DNA of 64,000 bases from assembly GCF_027943255.1 (NCBI RefSeq), contig NC_072892.1, forward strand, positions 20,235,792-20,299,791, written 5' to 3'. Below, piece after piece: positions 10,972 through 21,999 of the stretch. The DNA is from Anastrepha obliqua (taxonomy: Eukaryota; Arthropoda; Insecta; Diptera; Tephritidae). Positions within the stretch are counted from its first letter, which is position 1. Each line of letters starts with the position of its first letter. Under the pieces are notes generated by a model that worked only from the letters and a program-made list of their open reading frames with translations, searched no databases and was not told where the DNA came from. The position numbers and the translations under genes were made by a program.

Positions 10972-12206
10972 CAGGGTGAGGTGTTACCAACTTCACACTG
11001 CTTGTATCTGTAAAACAACTCATGACATCAACGTCAAAATTGTTCTAATGACAGTTCAATATATTGTTTATAAGCCGTCAAAACCATTTACGTCTCAGTT
11101 TTGTTGCATTTTTTTCTGTGATGGAATTCAAACGTAATAGTGTGATTGCGTTATATTTGGGTGGAAAATCACAACCAGCCATTGTTCGTGAGCTCAGTCC
11201 CCTCAAAGTGACTAAAATGTTTGTGTATCGCACTACAAACCGTTACAACGATACTGGTAGCATTGCAAAACGCTATGGAGGTGGACCAAAAATAACCGCA
11301 GCAACGCCAGAAATGGTTCGGAAAGTGAAGGCTCGACTTGAACGGAATCCACTTCGAAGGGGAAGAAAAATGGCCAAAGAACTGAAAATATCGTAAGACA
11401 GCATTCGACGCATATTGGAAAATGAGCTCAAGGTCAAGGCTTACAAGTTCCAAAAAGCACACGATCTTTCACCCCAACAAAAAAAAGTTCGGTACGAAAG
11501 AGCAAAGGAGTTGTTGCGCTTGGACGATTGTGGCGCATTTCCTAAAATTGTGTTTTCTGATGAAAAAAATTTCCCAATTGAGCAGTTCATAAACACTCAA
11601 AACGATCGTGCTTATTTTACCGAACGCTCATACGAGAATTTGAGCTTACGTATGGCCACTCGAAGCAATTTCCCATCGCAAGAATTGGTTTGGGCCGCAG
11701 TGACCGCTGATGGACGCTCTCCAATCGCTTTAATCGAGCCTGGTGTCAAAGTAAATGCGACTTATTATCGGGAAAATGTTTCATAAAATGTCTCATAAAG
11801 CTCGTGTGAACCAAGAATGGTTAAAAAATCATGGTCCACACTTCATTTCGTCCACACAATGGCTTTCGAAATCGCCAGACGCAAATCCGATGGACTATTC
11901 CATCTGGTCCATTTTGGAGAGCAAGGTGAGGACTAAAAAGTATGCCAGTATGGATGCGCTGAAAAAAGCGATTATACGAGAATGGGCCAAAATACCTCAA
12001 GATCACATTCGTGCAGCATGCAACTCATTTTTTGACCGTTTGAAGGCTATAGTCAAGGCAAAAGGTGGTCATATCGAGCTAAAGTGAATCGTATGTTAAA
12101 ATTGTAATAATTTTTGAACAAATTTGTCTTTGAAATCAATAAAAACTAATTTCACACAAAAAAGTTATGATGTTTTAAATAGGTAACACTTCATATCGTT
12201 CACCCG
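10972..12206 (+). mobile_element. maT-like/mariner-type transposon with both ends
   Basis: TA occurs at 10970-10971 and 12207-12208. The terminal inverted repeats are imperfect (CAGGGTGAGGTGTTACC; the right end reads ACGGGTGAACGATATGAAG on the other strand). The transposase starts near 11121: MEFKRNSVIALYLGGKSQ helix-turn-helix, RYGGGPK, the first catalytic Asp in FSDEKNF (about 11560), and the third in SPDANPMDYSIW (about 11875). The block with the second catalytic Asp is deleted near 11780. There is a stop at 11395 (KIS*) and frame shifts. Asp rather than Glu in the PMDY motif suggests a DDxD group such as maT. Compare the more deleted copy at 4377-5115. Confidence 0.85.
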
Positions 12207-12208
12207 TA

Positions 12209-12722
12209 CTTTCAAGTTAATGAATGTAGGACGATTTCATAAGAAATTACATGGACTATAAATGCAATAATATTGAACTCTGATTGTGTTTACTACGAAA
12301 TATGCAAACAACACTTCCACTGAGACGGCAATAAACGATCCACGAGAGTTATTTTGCAGTACTCTCCATCAGCCTGATGCACAGTGGTCGAAATGGTCGA
12401 TCTAGCGGCGTTTAATTCCTAGCTTAAAGAAAAGGAGCGTTGCATAAATTTTGTTTGGTTTATTCCCATACCAAGCATAGTTGCTGCAACAATAAAAAGA
12501 ATGATTTTTAAAAGTTAACATTATAATTTTTTTAGTCTTTTTCTATTCTTACTATTTACTTTTTTTATATTTTGCTTTGCGCTTGCTGCGAAAGCTCACA
12601 GCTGTGCGAATATTAAAAGCAAAACAAAGAACTTGACAGTGCCATAAAAATTGTAATTAAACGGTTCAAGAGTGGCTTCCACTCTTCTTTTTGCGAAGTC
12701 TTAAGACATATCTTACGGATAG
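12209..12722. other. Unassigned AT-rich stretch
   Basis: T-rich, with no usable frames and no repeat partner in the window. Confidence 0.35.
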
Positions 12723-12730
12723 ATATTGCG

Positions 12731-13648
12731 CAGTGATGGTATGTGGGGAAAATTCCCTGCATGTAGGGATTTTTGTCGAAAAATGTGGGTTTAGGAAAAA
12801 AAAGGACAGATTTTTTTAAATACTATTATATAAACGTAGAGAATTTTCAAGAAAAACTGAACAAATTTTAAAATAGCGGAAAAATTAAAAAAATCCATTT
12901 AAATTAAAAATCCGCAGTAAGATTTTAGCCAAAATTTTTTTCCTTATGGCAGCATACTTTGAAAAGCGTTAATACGGCAACATTGCTATTTTTTTCTTCG
13001 TTAACGCTAAAGCGATTTTTTCTTCACGCAAACTTGTTAGTTGTCCTGCGTTTTCTGGTGCTTTCCACTTTTGAAGTAAGTTTGCAATTATTTTAATCTT
13101 AACTTTTTTTATGTTTAAAATGCATATATTTTACAGAAATGAGCTCCTCCTCTTCAAAAGTTCAATAACAAGTGGCTTGACGACGACAATTTTAGTGGCT
13201 GGTTGGAAGCTGTGGCTAACGATCCATTGATGCAAATGCGCTGCGTGCGACAAAGTTTTGAACTGCGACAAGTCTGATTTTCAGAAGCTCGCCGAAGCAA
13301 AAATGCACCAAAAAATATGAAGGCAATAAAAAAGACACCTAAAATAAACAGTTTTTTAAGAAAAAGCCGAGTAAACCAAATGGTTCCAGAAATTTCGAAA
13401 TAAGATTGTTATGTTTGTTCGCTGAGTATAATGTCGCGCTGCAAGTGGTGGACTATTTAACCCAACTCAAAACAGCACCAAGTTCAAAACTTAAGCAAAT
13501 AATTCAATTTTGACGTTGCAAGTGCCTCATCATAGTGTAAACACATGAGAAAAAAGTGGGAATTTTGTAGGGAAAATTTTTTGTAAGGAAAAGTAGGGAA
13601 TTTTTTGGGCTGTGTAGAGATTTTTCGAAAAATCAATTACCATCACTG
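12731..13648 (+). mobile_element. hAT-type transposon remnant with 8-bp target duplication
   Basis: The ends CAGTGATGGTA and (right, other strand) CAGTGATGGTA are identical for 11 bases. They are flanked by ATATTGCG (12723-12730) and ATGTTGCG (13649-13656), an 8-bp duplication with one change, as expected for hAT. Inside, from about 13140, there is a BED-type zinc-finger remnant: KWLDDDNFSGWLEAVAND, then after a frame change CDKVLNCDKSDFQKLAEAK. Further on, EIRLLCLFAEYNVALQVVDYL resembles the start of a hAT transposase. The catalytic region is missing, so this is an internally deleted, non-autonomous copy. Confidence 0.8.
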
Positions 13649-13992
13649 ATGTTGCGTTCTATATATCGATGGTGTGTTGTCAAACCACTTTGTTGCTACT
13701 TCAGGTGCTTCAAGGCTTCAGGCTTCCCTAAGGAAGCGTTTTAAGGCAACGACTGTTTGTCTTTTTTTTTTTAAACATTAACAAATATATTTCTTACTCT
13801 AAGTTTGTGCTCTATGCCGATGATTTGAACATTTTTTCAACCACTGGAGGCTCATCGGACGCTCTCAGACTTCAGTATGATTCGAACAATTTTCACCGAT
13901 GGTGCGTAAGATAGCGTATCTTCCTATATATTAAGAAGATGTTTTCAGTTAACGTTTTCGGGCGTCATGGTTTTAACACATCCTACACTTTT

Positions 13993-14682
13993 TTTTTTGT
14001 GGGTTCAAAATGCCTTCGCACTTACAGCGGCCGTCGTCTACTGTGTCGTGTGGTGTGGCCACTAAAACGATCCCTCCTCTCCTTCTGGGGAGACACCCGT
14101 CCCGGAACTTCTTTCTATATTACTTCGGGAGGGCATCCATAAAGGACCAATTCTATTCACCAACGTCTGGGTCCACCATATTTGTAGCCAGCTTTTATGC
14201 TATAGGCTCATCTTCTTTTGTCTCGATCTGTGTGGCTTCGCTTTGCTGCATTGTGTCGGGGTCAATCTTTTTCCTGCAATACGTTCTCGATGTATTTCTT
14301 TACCGCATTCCAACTGTCCTCGCGTTCGAGCAGTTTGCTGATTATGTTGCTCGGTTTGCGATGTCGCCAATCTGCTCCCTCTGAGCATTTCTTTCCGCGA
14401 GCCATCTGTCACAACTAAAAAACGTGTGTTCAGCGTCATCGCTCGGTGCTTCGCAGTATATGTACTTGGAATTGGTTACCCCGCCCATGCGGTGTAAGTA
14501 TCTCCGAAAGTATCCGTGGCCCGAAAGGAACTGAGTTAAGAAGTAGTTCACTTTCCCGAAATTCCTTTGGACCCATTTATCAATTGATGGAATAAGTTTC
14601 GCCGTCTATCTGTCACTCGGTTCAGTGTCCCATCGGCTTTGCCAGCGCAGCACGGCTTGGCATCTCCGTTCTGAGAAGCCGT
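13993..14682 (-). mobile_element. R1-type retrotransposon 3' fragment inserted in the Jockey element
   Basis: The minus strand encodes an R1-like C-terminus: WQSRWDTEPSD, a frame change, then NYFLTQFLSGHGYFRRYLHR and a Cys/His motif (CEAPSDDAEHTFFSC). It ends in an A-tail, seen as T's after 13990. The sequence TCCTACACTTTT flanks both sides (13981-13992 and 14683-14694). Removing one copy plus the insert restores the Jockey reading. The fuller R1-type element at 49600-53030 carries the same FLTQFL-GHG-Y-R motif. Confidence 0.8.
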
Positions 14683-14858
14683 TCCTACACTTTTAATAAC
14701 AATGAATTGCAAAATGTAACAGAGTTCAAGAATCTTAGAGTTATATTCGACTCTTACATTTCTTTCAGTGTTCATATTAACTTCGTTCTTACTAAATCAC
14801 AATCAGTGCTGGGCTTCATTCGTCGCTATAGGTACATCTGAATTCTCTGATCCATATA

Positions 14859-15507
14859 CAAGGTGGTGCAAAATTAGTTACCCTATTGGAAGATAGTAAA
14901 TTTTTGCCGTCGTACGTCGATCATATTTGACACTTGTGAACTGTACATTTGCAATTTACAAACAGTCAAGCAATGGAGTACGTAAAGGTTAAATAAAGAT
15001 TTCCATCACTAAAAATTATGTTAAAAAAGCAGAAATAGTAGTGAATACCATAATAAAATTTATTATTCGAAATTCAGTACTTCTGTTTTCAGGTATAGTA
15101 CATCATCTTCAGTGTTTTGTTTAAATTTTTTAAAAGATGTACTATGAATACTTTCATCACGTTCCGCTGTTTTCGGATTGAACACATTCTTTCTTTTCAC
15201 TTCTTGACTTATTAAAATTTTCAGATCTCGGAAGTTGTCTGGAAACCTTTCTAGGATCACGTCCCATGGTAAATTACGCTCCGAAGCGCCCGAGCGCCCC
15301 TTGTTAATTGTTGAATAACTCGAAAAGTATTTATCGGATTCACTTCAAATTTTCACAAAATATTTTTAAGATATTATATTTTGAGAAAATGTAAAAACAA
15401 AGATCAAATTTTTTGAAAATTCTGACTACCTACTACTTCTAACCCCTTAGATAGTAAAAAAAAGAGATTCAAAAACAAAACTGAATGACTAATTTTGCGC
15501 CACCTTG
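14859..15507. mobile_element. Mariner-type MITE (CAAGGTGG ends)
   Basis: TA occurs at 14857-14858 and 15508-15509. The inverted repeats are CAAGGTGGTGCAAAATTAGT and (other strand) CAAGGTGGCGCAAAATTAGT. These ends resemble those of the 1.3-kb element at 50159-51475, so the two probably used related transposases. The inside has a 65-codon minus-strand frame (15063-15260) without transposase motifs. It sits in the Jockey reverse transcriptase fragment. Confidence 0.75.
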
Positions 15508-15618
15508 TACATATAAATTGCCTTATACGGATTTTGGGACAATGCAATTAACATTTAGAGCCCTTATGACCTTATCTTTCGATAAGAAGAATTGAAACTG
15601 TACAAAAAATAGTTCTTA

Positions 15619-17292
15619 TCTATGAAATTACTCTTTTTTTGTAATTTCAAACGTTTATTAACAAAGATGGTTACAAATTTAATCTTCAAAATAATAGCCA
15701 TCACTAGCGACACATTTTTCCCATCTCTCAGGCAATTTGTGGATGCCGCGCCAAAAAAATAGGCCGTCTTTGGCCGCAAACCAATCATCAAGCCATTTTT
15801 TGGCTTCTTCGTGAGAATTGAAGCGCTGCTCGGAAAGTGCGTGGCCCATCGATGCAAACAAATGATAATCGGAAGGCGCCAAGTCTAGTGAGTAAGCCGC
15901 ATGCACCAGCGGTTCCCAATCGTACGTCTCCACCAATTCCCGGGTCCCTCTTGTTCGATGTGGCGATGCATTGTCACATTGTCAGTTCATGCGGCACCTA
16001 TCTTTCGACCTTTAAAATCATTCCCATGTCTTTCAAACGTTTGGAAATGGTTTTTTGGGTCCCTCCCAACTGCTCTGCCATCATTTCTTCCGTTTGACCA
16101 TCATCTTCATCCAACAATGCTTGCAATTCGGCGTCCTCAAACTTTTTCGGTGGCCGGCCACGCTAAAATCACCACTTCGGAATTTTTCAAACCACGTAAA
16201 GCACTGTGCTCTACTTAGAGCATGTCCACCATAAGCTTCTATAAGCATTTGATGAGCTTGAGAAGCGTTTTTCTTCAATTGATAGCAGAAAATCAATGAT
16301 ATCCGCAAATCGTAGTTTGAAGGCATGAAATTCGACATTTTTAAGAGCGACAAAAAGGCATTGTTGTATGAAGCGTAACAAGCAATGAACTGAATATTGT
16401 TGATGCTTTCCATTTCAGTTCAACCGGGCTATTCGGGTCATGTTCTTCGATTTCGATGTAACTCAAATATGTTGCTCTCTGGTCAAAATAATGAGACACG
16501 TATTTTTTTGTTCGCCCGAAAAAAATCTTTTTCAAGAGTTATCGGCAATTTTGTTTTTCGGCTCAAAATCGATTTTTTTTAATTAATATATATAAGAAAA
16601 ATTTTTTTTTAAATGCCCACGAACGACTTCATGTAGAAACAATTGCAAATAAGTAGTTGAACATTTTTTATTTTTCATAAAACAAAAAGTGCGAAACAGG
16701 TTTCTTACTCAAAAATTCATTACTCAAAAACAACTTATTTTAGCTACTGGGCATTCAGGTCAATTGAAGTTTGAGGTGTTCTCTTGATTTGGAATAAGTT
16801 ATTATATAAAAAAAAAGAAAAAATACACATTTCGAAAAAATTTCAATTTTTTTTTCTCTTTTGCTAAATAAAAAATTTTCAACTACTTTTTGTTTCTACA
16901 TGAAGTCGCTCGTGTAAGTAATGACGATCATTTTGAGCCCAGAATTATTAAAATCGGTTCATTTTTGACTAAGTTATGGGCATTTAAAAACAAAATTTTC
17001 TTATATAATTAAAAAAAAAATCGATTTTGAGCCGAAAAACAAAATTGCCGATAACTCTTGAAAAAGATTTTTTTCGGGCGAACAAAAAAATACGTGTCTC
17101 ATTATTTTGACCAGAGAGCAACATATTTGAGTTACATCGAAATCGAAGAACATGACCCGAATATCCCGGTTGAATTGAAATGGAAAGCATCTGTTGACAG
17201 ATGACAGACGAAAAAAACAAGGCATTTGGGAAGGTTTAAAAATTCTCCTAGCGACATCTGTGGACTAATAGCTGAAAGTCTCATTTCATAGG
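15619..17292 (-). mobile_element. Mariner copy 1 (DD34D type), middle deleted and hit by a foldback element
   Basis: The ends after TA (15617-15618; 17293-17294) are related: TCTATGAAATTA on the left and CCTATGAAATGA on the right, read inward. On the minus strand from 16339 it reads MSNFMPSNYDLRISLIF, then the paired-like helix-turn-helix region (SQAHQMLIEAYGGHALSRAQ). It then jumps to the C-terminus (APSDYHLFASMGHALSEQRF, ending in ERWEKCVASDGYYFED at about 15680). The part with the first and second catalytic Asp is deleted near 16000. Copy 2 at 37000-37885 has the opposite loss. Confidence 0.8.
16402..17191. mobile_element. Foldback MITE with long inverted arms, inserted in mariner copy 1
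   Basis: The arms at 16402 to about 16665 and about 16880-17191 are inverted copies. The outer ends both read GATGCTTTCCATTTCA, and the left arm has lost about 70 bp relative to the right. The flank TGTT is present on both sides (16398-16401, 17192-17195). Mariner copy 2 at about 37781 has the matching unoccupied sequence (attgttgacag), which supports a 4-bp target duplication. The open frames are mirror images and are not genes. The superfamily is unknown. Confidence 0.8.
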
Positions 17293-17350
17293 TATATAAC
17301 TGGTAAGTTTCTTACGCTTTGAAGCTCCTGTCCACTTAATGATTCTCGAC

Positions 17351-17528
17351 TTATGCTAATTAGGTTAGGTTAGGTTATGGTGGTAGTCAGTCTGTACGAC
17401 CAACTTACTTAGACCTTACAGGTACGTTGTGATCCCACTGTGCGACACAGGAACATCATTTATTTATTTTCGTGAGAGAATTTAAAAAGTTTCTCGCTAG
17501 AAAACCTTGTCTGGTTTTAGCTGATTTT
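17351..17528 (-). mobile_element. Non-LTR 3' end (RNase H family C) with TTAGG-like tail
   Basis: This segment matches 55505-55710 with an internal deletion. On the minus strand it runs from a coding end into a UTR (GACTACCACCATAACC) and terminates in CCTAA repeats, seen here as TTAGGTTAGGTTA at about 17355-17367. The flanks 'ttatgctaa' and 'tttatgttaa' look like an aged target duplication. It lies inside the Jockey-type fragment. Confidence 0.7.
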
Positions 17529-17680
17529 ATGTTAACTACTCTGGACTCTCTCGAGGAGAGAAGGACAGTTATTTCAATGCAATTAAAGCCATCATTGATT
17601 GTCCGGCGTTACTCGAGCTTATAGCTTTAATGCTTCGCATAGGAGCTTTGGCAGCTTTTAACCTTTCCATGGATAAAACT

Positions 17681-18530
17681 TAAAGACTTTATTTGCTGGT
17701 AGTGCACCCACTGCTCGTGCACTTTGGGAACTTAACGAGTTATTTAAGGAGGGCCTCTCATCAGCGGCTTCAAAAAATAGGTGTTTTTTCTCAATTTTAG
17801 GCCCCCGTTAATTCTGACCTTAGCTTTGCTTCATTTATGTTAAATTTCGTAGGAATTCTTAACTTAATTGTTTAAATTGGTGTTTATATATATTTTGATG
17901 TTTTAAGTGTCCAAGGAGATCTGCTTATCATATTTGTATGTAGTCCGTAAAGTACTTTGTAGTATAGATAAATATAAATAACTAAATAATAAATAAATAA
18001 AAATACTTCTTTAGATTAGTATTGGTTAGGAAAAGACAAATACATTTGGCGTCATTCCACAACTTTAAATATTAATCAAAACCCGCTTGATCGGCCACTT
18101 CGGCCACTGTGCGACGGCCCGCTGAATGCAAGCAACACAATCACCTGCTACTAAATGCTTTTTCATTACACATTTCTCCATTACTTCGCCTGCTGAATGC
18201 GTTTTTGCATTTTCTTTTGCTTTCTTCGCCACTCTCGAATTACTTTTGCGCTCAAACCAGTCACATGATAACAGAGGCAGTGACGTCGGCATCAAAATCA
18301 ACAGTTTCACAAACATGCACGCATGCGTCAAGCGGTGGCCGCTTCCAGCTCGCTTGTGTGCTGCTGGAATTTCCACATGCGATGACTGCGCTCTGAGCAG
18401 CACTTGAGCAGCAACAGCAGCGACAACAATTTCTACTGCAACTTGTTGCTAGTAGCTGGTAAATTTCTTCGCCAACACTCCAAACGTAGTTGGCTTAATC
18501 GCTTCTTCGGCTTTGGAATGTGGGTCAGGC
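17681..18530. other. Promoter-upstream region, no gene seen
   Basis: The first part is AT-rich. From about 18060 to 18520 it becomes GC-richer with CA- and GCAGCA-type words. Overlapping frames on both strands (18065-18407) lack domains. Its position just before the TATA box suggests promoter-proximal sequence. Confidence 0.4.
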
Positions 18531-18568
18531 TATATAAAGCCAAGTTCAAGGCGATCGCTGTTTCAGAC
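18531..18568 (+). promoter_or_regulatory. Core promoter: TATA box and initiator
   Basis: TATATAAA at 18531-18538 is followed by TTTCAGAC, whose A (18565) would be the start site. It lies 32 bases after the T of TATAAA at 18533, the usual fly spacing. No ATG occurs in the next 438 bases and a splice donor follows, so this is probably a real start of transcription. I saw no clear DPE. The target gene is inferred to be the secreted protein at 42.8-46.9 kb. Confidence 0.6.
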
Positions 18569-19002
18569 GAAAGAAATCGCTTGTAGCTACAACACGCAAG
18601 CGCAGAAATAGAGAAAGCAGCAAGCTGACAACCAAGTGTGGATAGTGTAAAGTTACCAAACGCTGATCAAATTGTGTTCTACGCGAAGAAATTATAAAAG
18701 TGTACCTTCAAGATTCTGCAAGAAATTGAGGCGACCAATTGCAGTAAAGTGAAAATTCAAAAAATTCTCAAAAGCAAAACGCGCGGCCAATTAGTTACGC
18801 TGTATTTTGTTTCTGCTTTTTGCTGAACATTTCCAAAGTGTTCTGATTGGAGTGAGTGGCAGTGCAACGAAATATTCTAAATTACAAGCGACGAGCTGAT
18901 CGAAGCAACTGCAGTTAGCAAACGCAGTTACGGTAAAACTGTACAAGGAACAAGTTGCGAATTTGTGCCACTAACGAAGCGAGCAAACCAACTATCGGAA
19001 TC
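18565..19002 (+). other. Probable untranslated first exon
   Basis: These 438 bases contain no ATG at all, unusual by chance, and are rich in short A- and CAA-type words as in fly 5' UTRs. The exon would end at ATCAG with donor GTGAGA at 19003. The first downstream plus-strand coding exon with a matching acceptor (TTCTTCCAG at 42823) starts two bases before an ATG. Joining the two gives an intron of about 23.8 kb filled with transposons. Other intermediate exons are possible; transcript data would decide. Confidence 0.55.
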
Positions 19003-20224
19003 AGGTGAGATTTATGTCTGCCGCATAGAAGTTATTTGTAGTTGTTCATAGGCACCAAATGTATGTAAATGCGGTTCAACATTGGTGCACTTGGAGTCAT
19101 GCAACATTGTTGAATTTTGATGCAGTATGCAAAATAAGTGTTCAAATGCGATAAGCGATTAACTGAAAACTTTTTAATAGCCACGGCTTGACCTCAATGA
19201 AAGCAAAAGAAAAAACAAAAAAGGAGGAAATTTCGCAGAGTTGGTGTCAATGTTTGACAGATATTAATGGAAAATAGTTGCGCTGTTACTGAAAAATATT
19301 AAAAACAGTGGCATGAGAAACTGGTTTTGATTTACATCTATACTCTTACATATAAGTAAATAAGTCTAATTTCATTTGTTCGAAAATTTTCGACTCCAAA
19401 TAAACGCTTAGCCACAACTTTCACAATTCGTCTTCAAATAATAGGAGCTCGTCTATAAATGGTATAGGTAAACAAAGTCCAACGCCACGCACCCATCAAC
19501 GAGGGTCCTACACTGTCTATCGGAGGCGTATTCCCGCTAAAAGTATTTTTTCGCCAGTCTTTTATGACACCCTCAAAAAATACTTGGTATTGAAAATGAA
19601 GAAACATTAAGAGTAATTATTCCGATAATATGATGGTTTTATTTCCAATAAAGAGATTTTTTTTGGAGCAAAATATCTTACAAATAGCTGTTGATGAAAT
19701 TTTCGGCATGGAGCCGGTCCATCCATAAAGCATCAGATCTTTTGGTTACGAAATTATTATTATTATTTCCTTTCAAAAAATATCAAAAGAAGGAAATCTA
19801 ACAAATAAATCCTGCTGTAGTGGGATCAGTAGTGATCAAATGTGTTGAAGATACCGTCCTTTACGAACCAGCCCTTCAAAATGCGCACTATTTCGGCAGT
19901 GGGTTTCCACAATTTCTACGCACCAAGGAAAAACGCATTACAATAAAATATGCGACTATAATTAGTTATCCAGGGGAAAAAGGAATCCATTACTTTCTTG
20001 GTTACCTGAATATTTATAAATGGGCAAAAGTTGCAAACTCGAAATTTAGAACTACTAAAACATAAATGGAGAGCCCAATCTTCTAAAACTAATCCTATGA
20101 CTTAGTACTTAGGTTTAGCTGACAATAACTTGTCTCGGATGATCCATATGCTCAGTTTTGTACCCGTTTCTGATTGGTGTCAAGATATATACAGGTCTTC
20201 TTACGAGGTATCTCTTGATAATAA
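19003..20224. other. Probable intron sequence, nothing recognised
   Basis: AT-rich. A short ATT run (about 19757-19770) is present. The frame at 19820-20065 has no domain that I know. Confidence 0.35.
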
Positions 20225-20460
20225 TAATAAAAATTGGCGCTTACTCCCCTTTTTGGATATTGACCGGACTCCCTCTCTTATTTTTGGTATGTGTAGGCTC
20301 CACGAACGAAGGATCCTACAGTTTTATTTCACCACCAAAGGACAAATGGTTCTCCACGAGGAGCTTTTTTTTGACACAAATGCACTCGAAGGTCTGCCAT
20401 TGCCTGCCTAGAGGCAACTACCATTCAGTTGATCACGGATTCGAATCACACTGTGTACAT
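20225..20460 (-). mobile_element. SINE-2 copy, minus orientation, diverged
   Basis: Order and wording follow the other SINE-2 copies, read on the plus strand: 'aattggcgcttactccc', 'ctccacgaacgaaggatcctacagttt', 'cgaggagcttttttt', 'gacacaaatgcactcgaagg', 'tgccattgcctgcc'. A B-box-like GGATTCGAATCAC at about 20439 marks what is left of the tRNA-like head. Confidence 0.6.
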
Positions 20461-20719
20461 GAAACATAAAGTTATAGAAAAAGAGCAGTCACTACTGCCA
20501 TCCATGATGTTGTAAACAATTGAAAGCGAGAGGACTCATCTTCTCACTTCGAACAACTTTAAGTTAATCAAAATCAAATGTACTGATATGTAGGAATCGC
20601 AAATGGCCAGCAAATGAAAGTATTGAATAATAATAATTTGAGAGTGAAAGGGTCAGTGAATTTGGAGCTATTTTGCCTCCCAAACTGTAATACCGAGTAA
20701 GCTTTCGTCAGCAAACTGG

Positions 20720-21985
20720 GTTTTCAGGGTTGTGCTAGGGCGATATTTTCAAGCAGACTGAATTGGAAAGAGGGAAGACTCTGCACGGCATAGACACCTC
20801 CATTTTCACCGACGAATCTAAGATGGCCGAGCTCCTTCTGCTCTTTGTGGTGTGCGTTGTTCCACAAATAGAGGGGCCTACAGTTTCAAGCCGACTCCGA
20901 ATGGCAATATTTTTATGAGGAGTTTTTTCATGGCAGAAATACACTCGGAGATTTGCCATTACCTGCCGAGGGTTAGGTATATATCAGCTAATATTTGTAA
21001 TGTTTTTCAAGCAGAGGCATGCAAAATACTTAGGGACCGCTGTTCGGAGGGAGACATAAACAGCTTTTCCGTTGGACAAGCTGCGATCAAGGCCCTGTCG
21101 TCGCCATGTTGCCGCTGTCTTCTGGTCAACTCCTGTAAGGAGAAAATCAAACGTCTCGGATATGCAGAAAATATTTCTCGTATCTGGTTTCCAGGGCATA
21201 GGAACATAGAGAGAAATGAAATTGCCGTTGAGCTTGCCACAAAAGAGTCGACAGAATCGGTTTCAGTTGTCCCTATCTCAGATATCGGTGCAGGTTACGT
21301 TAAGTAGTAATGGTTGCCCAGAGAGTGGGCCCACTTGGACGAAAGAAGTTTGGTTCATCCTTTGGGTTACCATTCATTACAAGAGGGGAAAAAGAGGTGA
21401 AGGAAAAAACGATAAATGAGTCCTCTCGTTTTTTGTTGAATATTTGTGGACTATGAACGGTGACTAATTGCGCAAGGAGGCACCGTTGTTAAATGGAAAC
21501 TGCACAATTTTGTTCTTAAAATGCGCAAGACAGCTGTATTTTTTCTATATTTCAAAAACGCTTTGGCTTCAGTCACTTAAAGTACTGGGGATCCATCGCT
21601 ATTCAATTTCCAAATTCATAGCGGTATTCACCGGTCACTGGGAATTGGAACCCAGGCAAAGAAGCTTGGACTTCCGTACAACCCCATATGCAGAAGATCA
21701 CCCGTAAAAAGATAATGTTGAACACTACCTTTGCAAATATCCGTGCATAGCGGCTGAGCGCTTGATGTTCCTTAGTGTGCCTTTCGGGCATAGCCCGTGC
21801 CAGTTCTCCAGCCTAGATCTCGTTTCTCTCCTCCACTACATACATCAACAGGGTTGGTTGGCCGAACATGGTTTTTCTTCCTTTAAGTTGTGTAACCCTT
21901 CGCAGGTAGTGGTCCACAGTGTGGTATCAAAGCGGCACTCTGAGTGCTACTTGTAGTGCACCCGTGGTACTCTTGCCATCTAACC
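20720..21985 (+). mobile_element. Non-LTR retrotransposon (RNase H family D), interrupted by SINE-2
   Basis: The RNase H domain starts with IDTSIFTDESKM near 20790-20825. It resumes after the SINE with NVFQAEACKILRDRC (about 21000), then GQAAIKALSS and WFPGHRNIERNEIAVELA (about 21184). A linker (FIAVFTGHW near 21620-21645) leads to a knuckle-like segment (VEHYLCKYPCIAAERLMFLS) at 21718-21778 and a UTR with 'tgctacttgtagtgcacc'. The UTR matches 44905-45050 inverted. One or more frameshifts lie between 21310 and 21710. It is dead and 5'-truncated. Confidence 0.75.
20827..20975 (-). mobile_element. SINE-2 fragment inside an RNase H domain
   Basis: GCCGAGCTCCTTCTGCTCTT through 'ttccacaaatagaggggcc', 'acagtttcaagccgactcc' and 'ccattacctgccgaggg' matches the SINE-2 body in minus orientation without its tRNA-like head. 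Removing it rejoins the RNase H motif (TDESKM ... NVFQAEA). Confidence 0.7.
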
Positions 21986-21999
21986 TGCTGGCCTGCCTA

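Larger units (their letters stand above)
13795..17680 (+). mobile_element. Jockey-type reverse transcriptase fragment broken by nested insertions
   Basis: Five pieces join in order on the plus strand. 13795-13992 has the catalytic LYADDLNIF. 14683-14858 has NELQNVTEFKNLRVIFD and SQSVLGFIRRY. 15508-15618 ends with RIETVQKIV. 17293-17350 is a short piece. 17529 to about 17680 has LTTLDSLEERRTVISMQL. These are consecutive segments of a Jockey-like ORF2 from the palm domain to the C-terminal region. The gaps hold an R1-type fragment, a MITE, a mariner with a foldback inside it, and a retroelement 3' end. The similarity fades after about 17680. Stops and shifts are present. Confidence 0.7.

Noticed and set aside
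17355..17369. TTAGG repeats as a telomere remnant
   Set aside because: The same short run is found at the 3' ends of other copies of the same retroelement, so it is an element tail; there is no long array.
18065..18407. Overlapping frames of 93-112 codons on both strands
   Set aside because: They overlap each other in a GC-richer patch before a TATA box and have no domain; read as promoter-upstream DNA.
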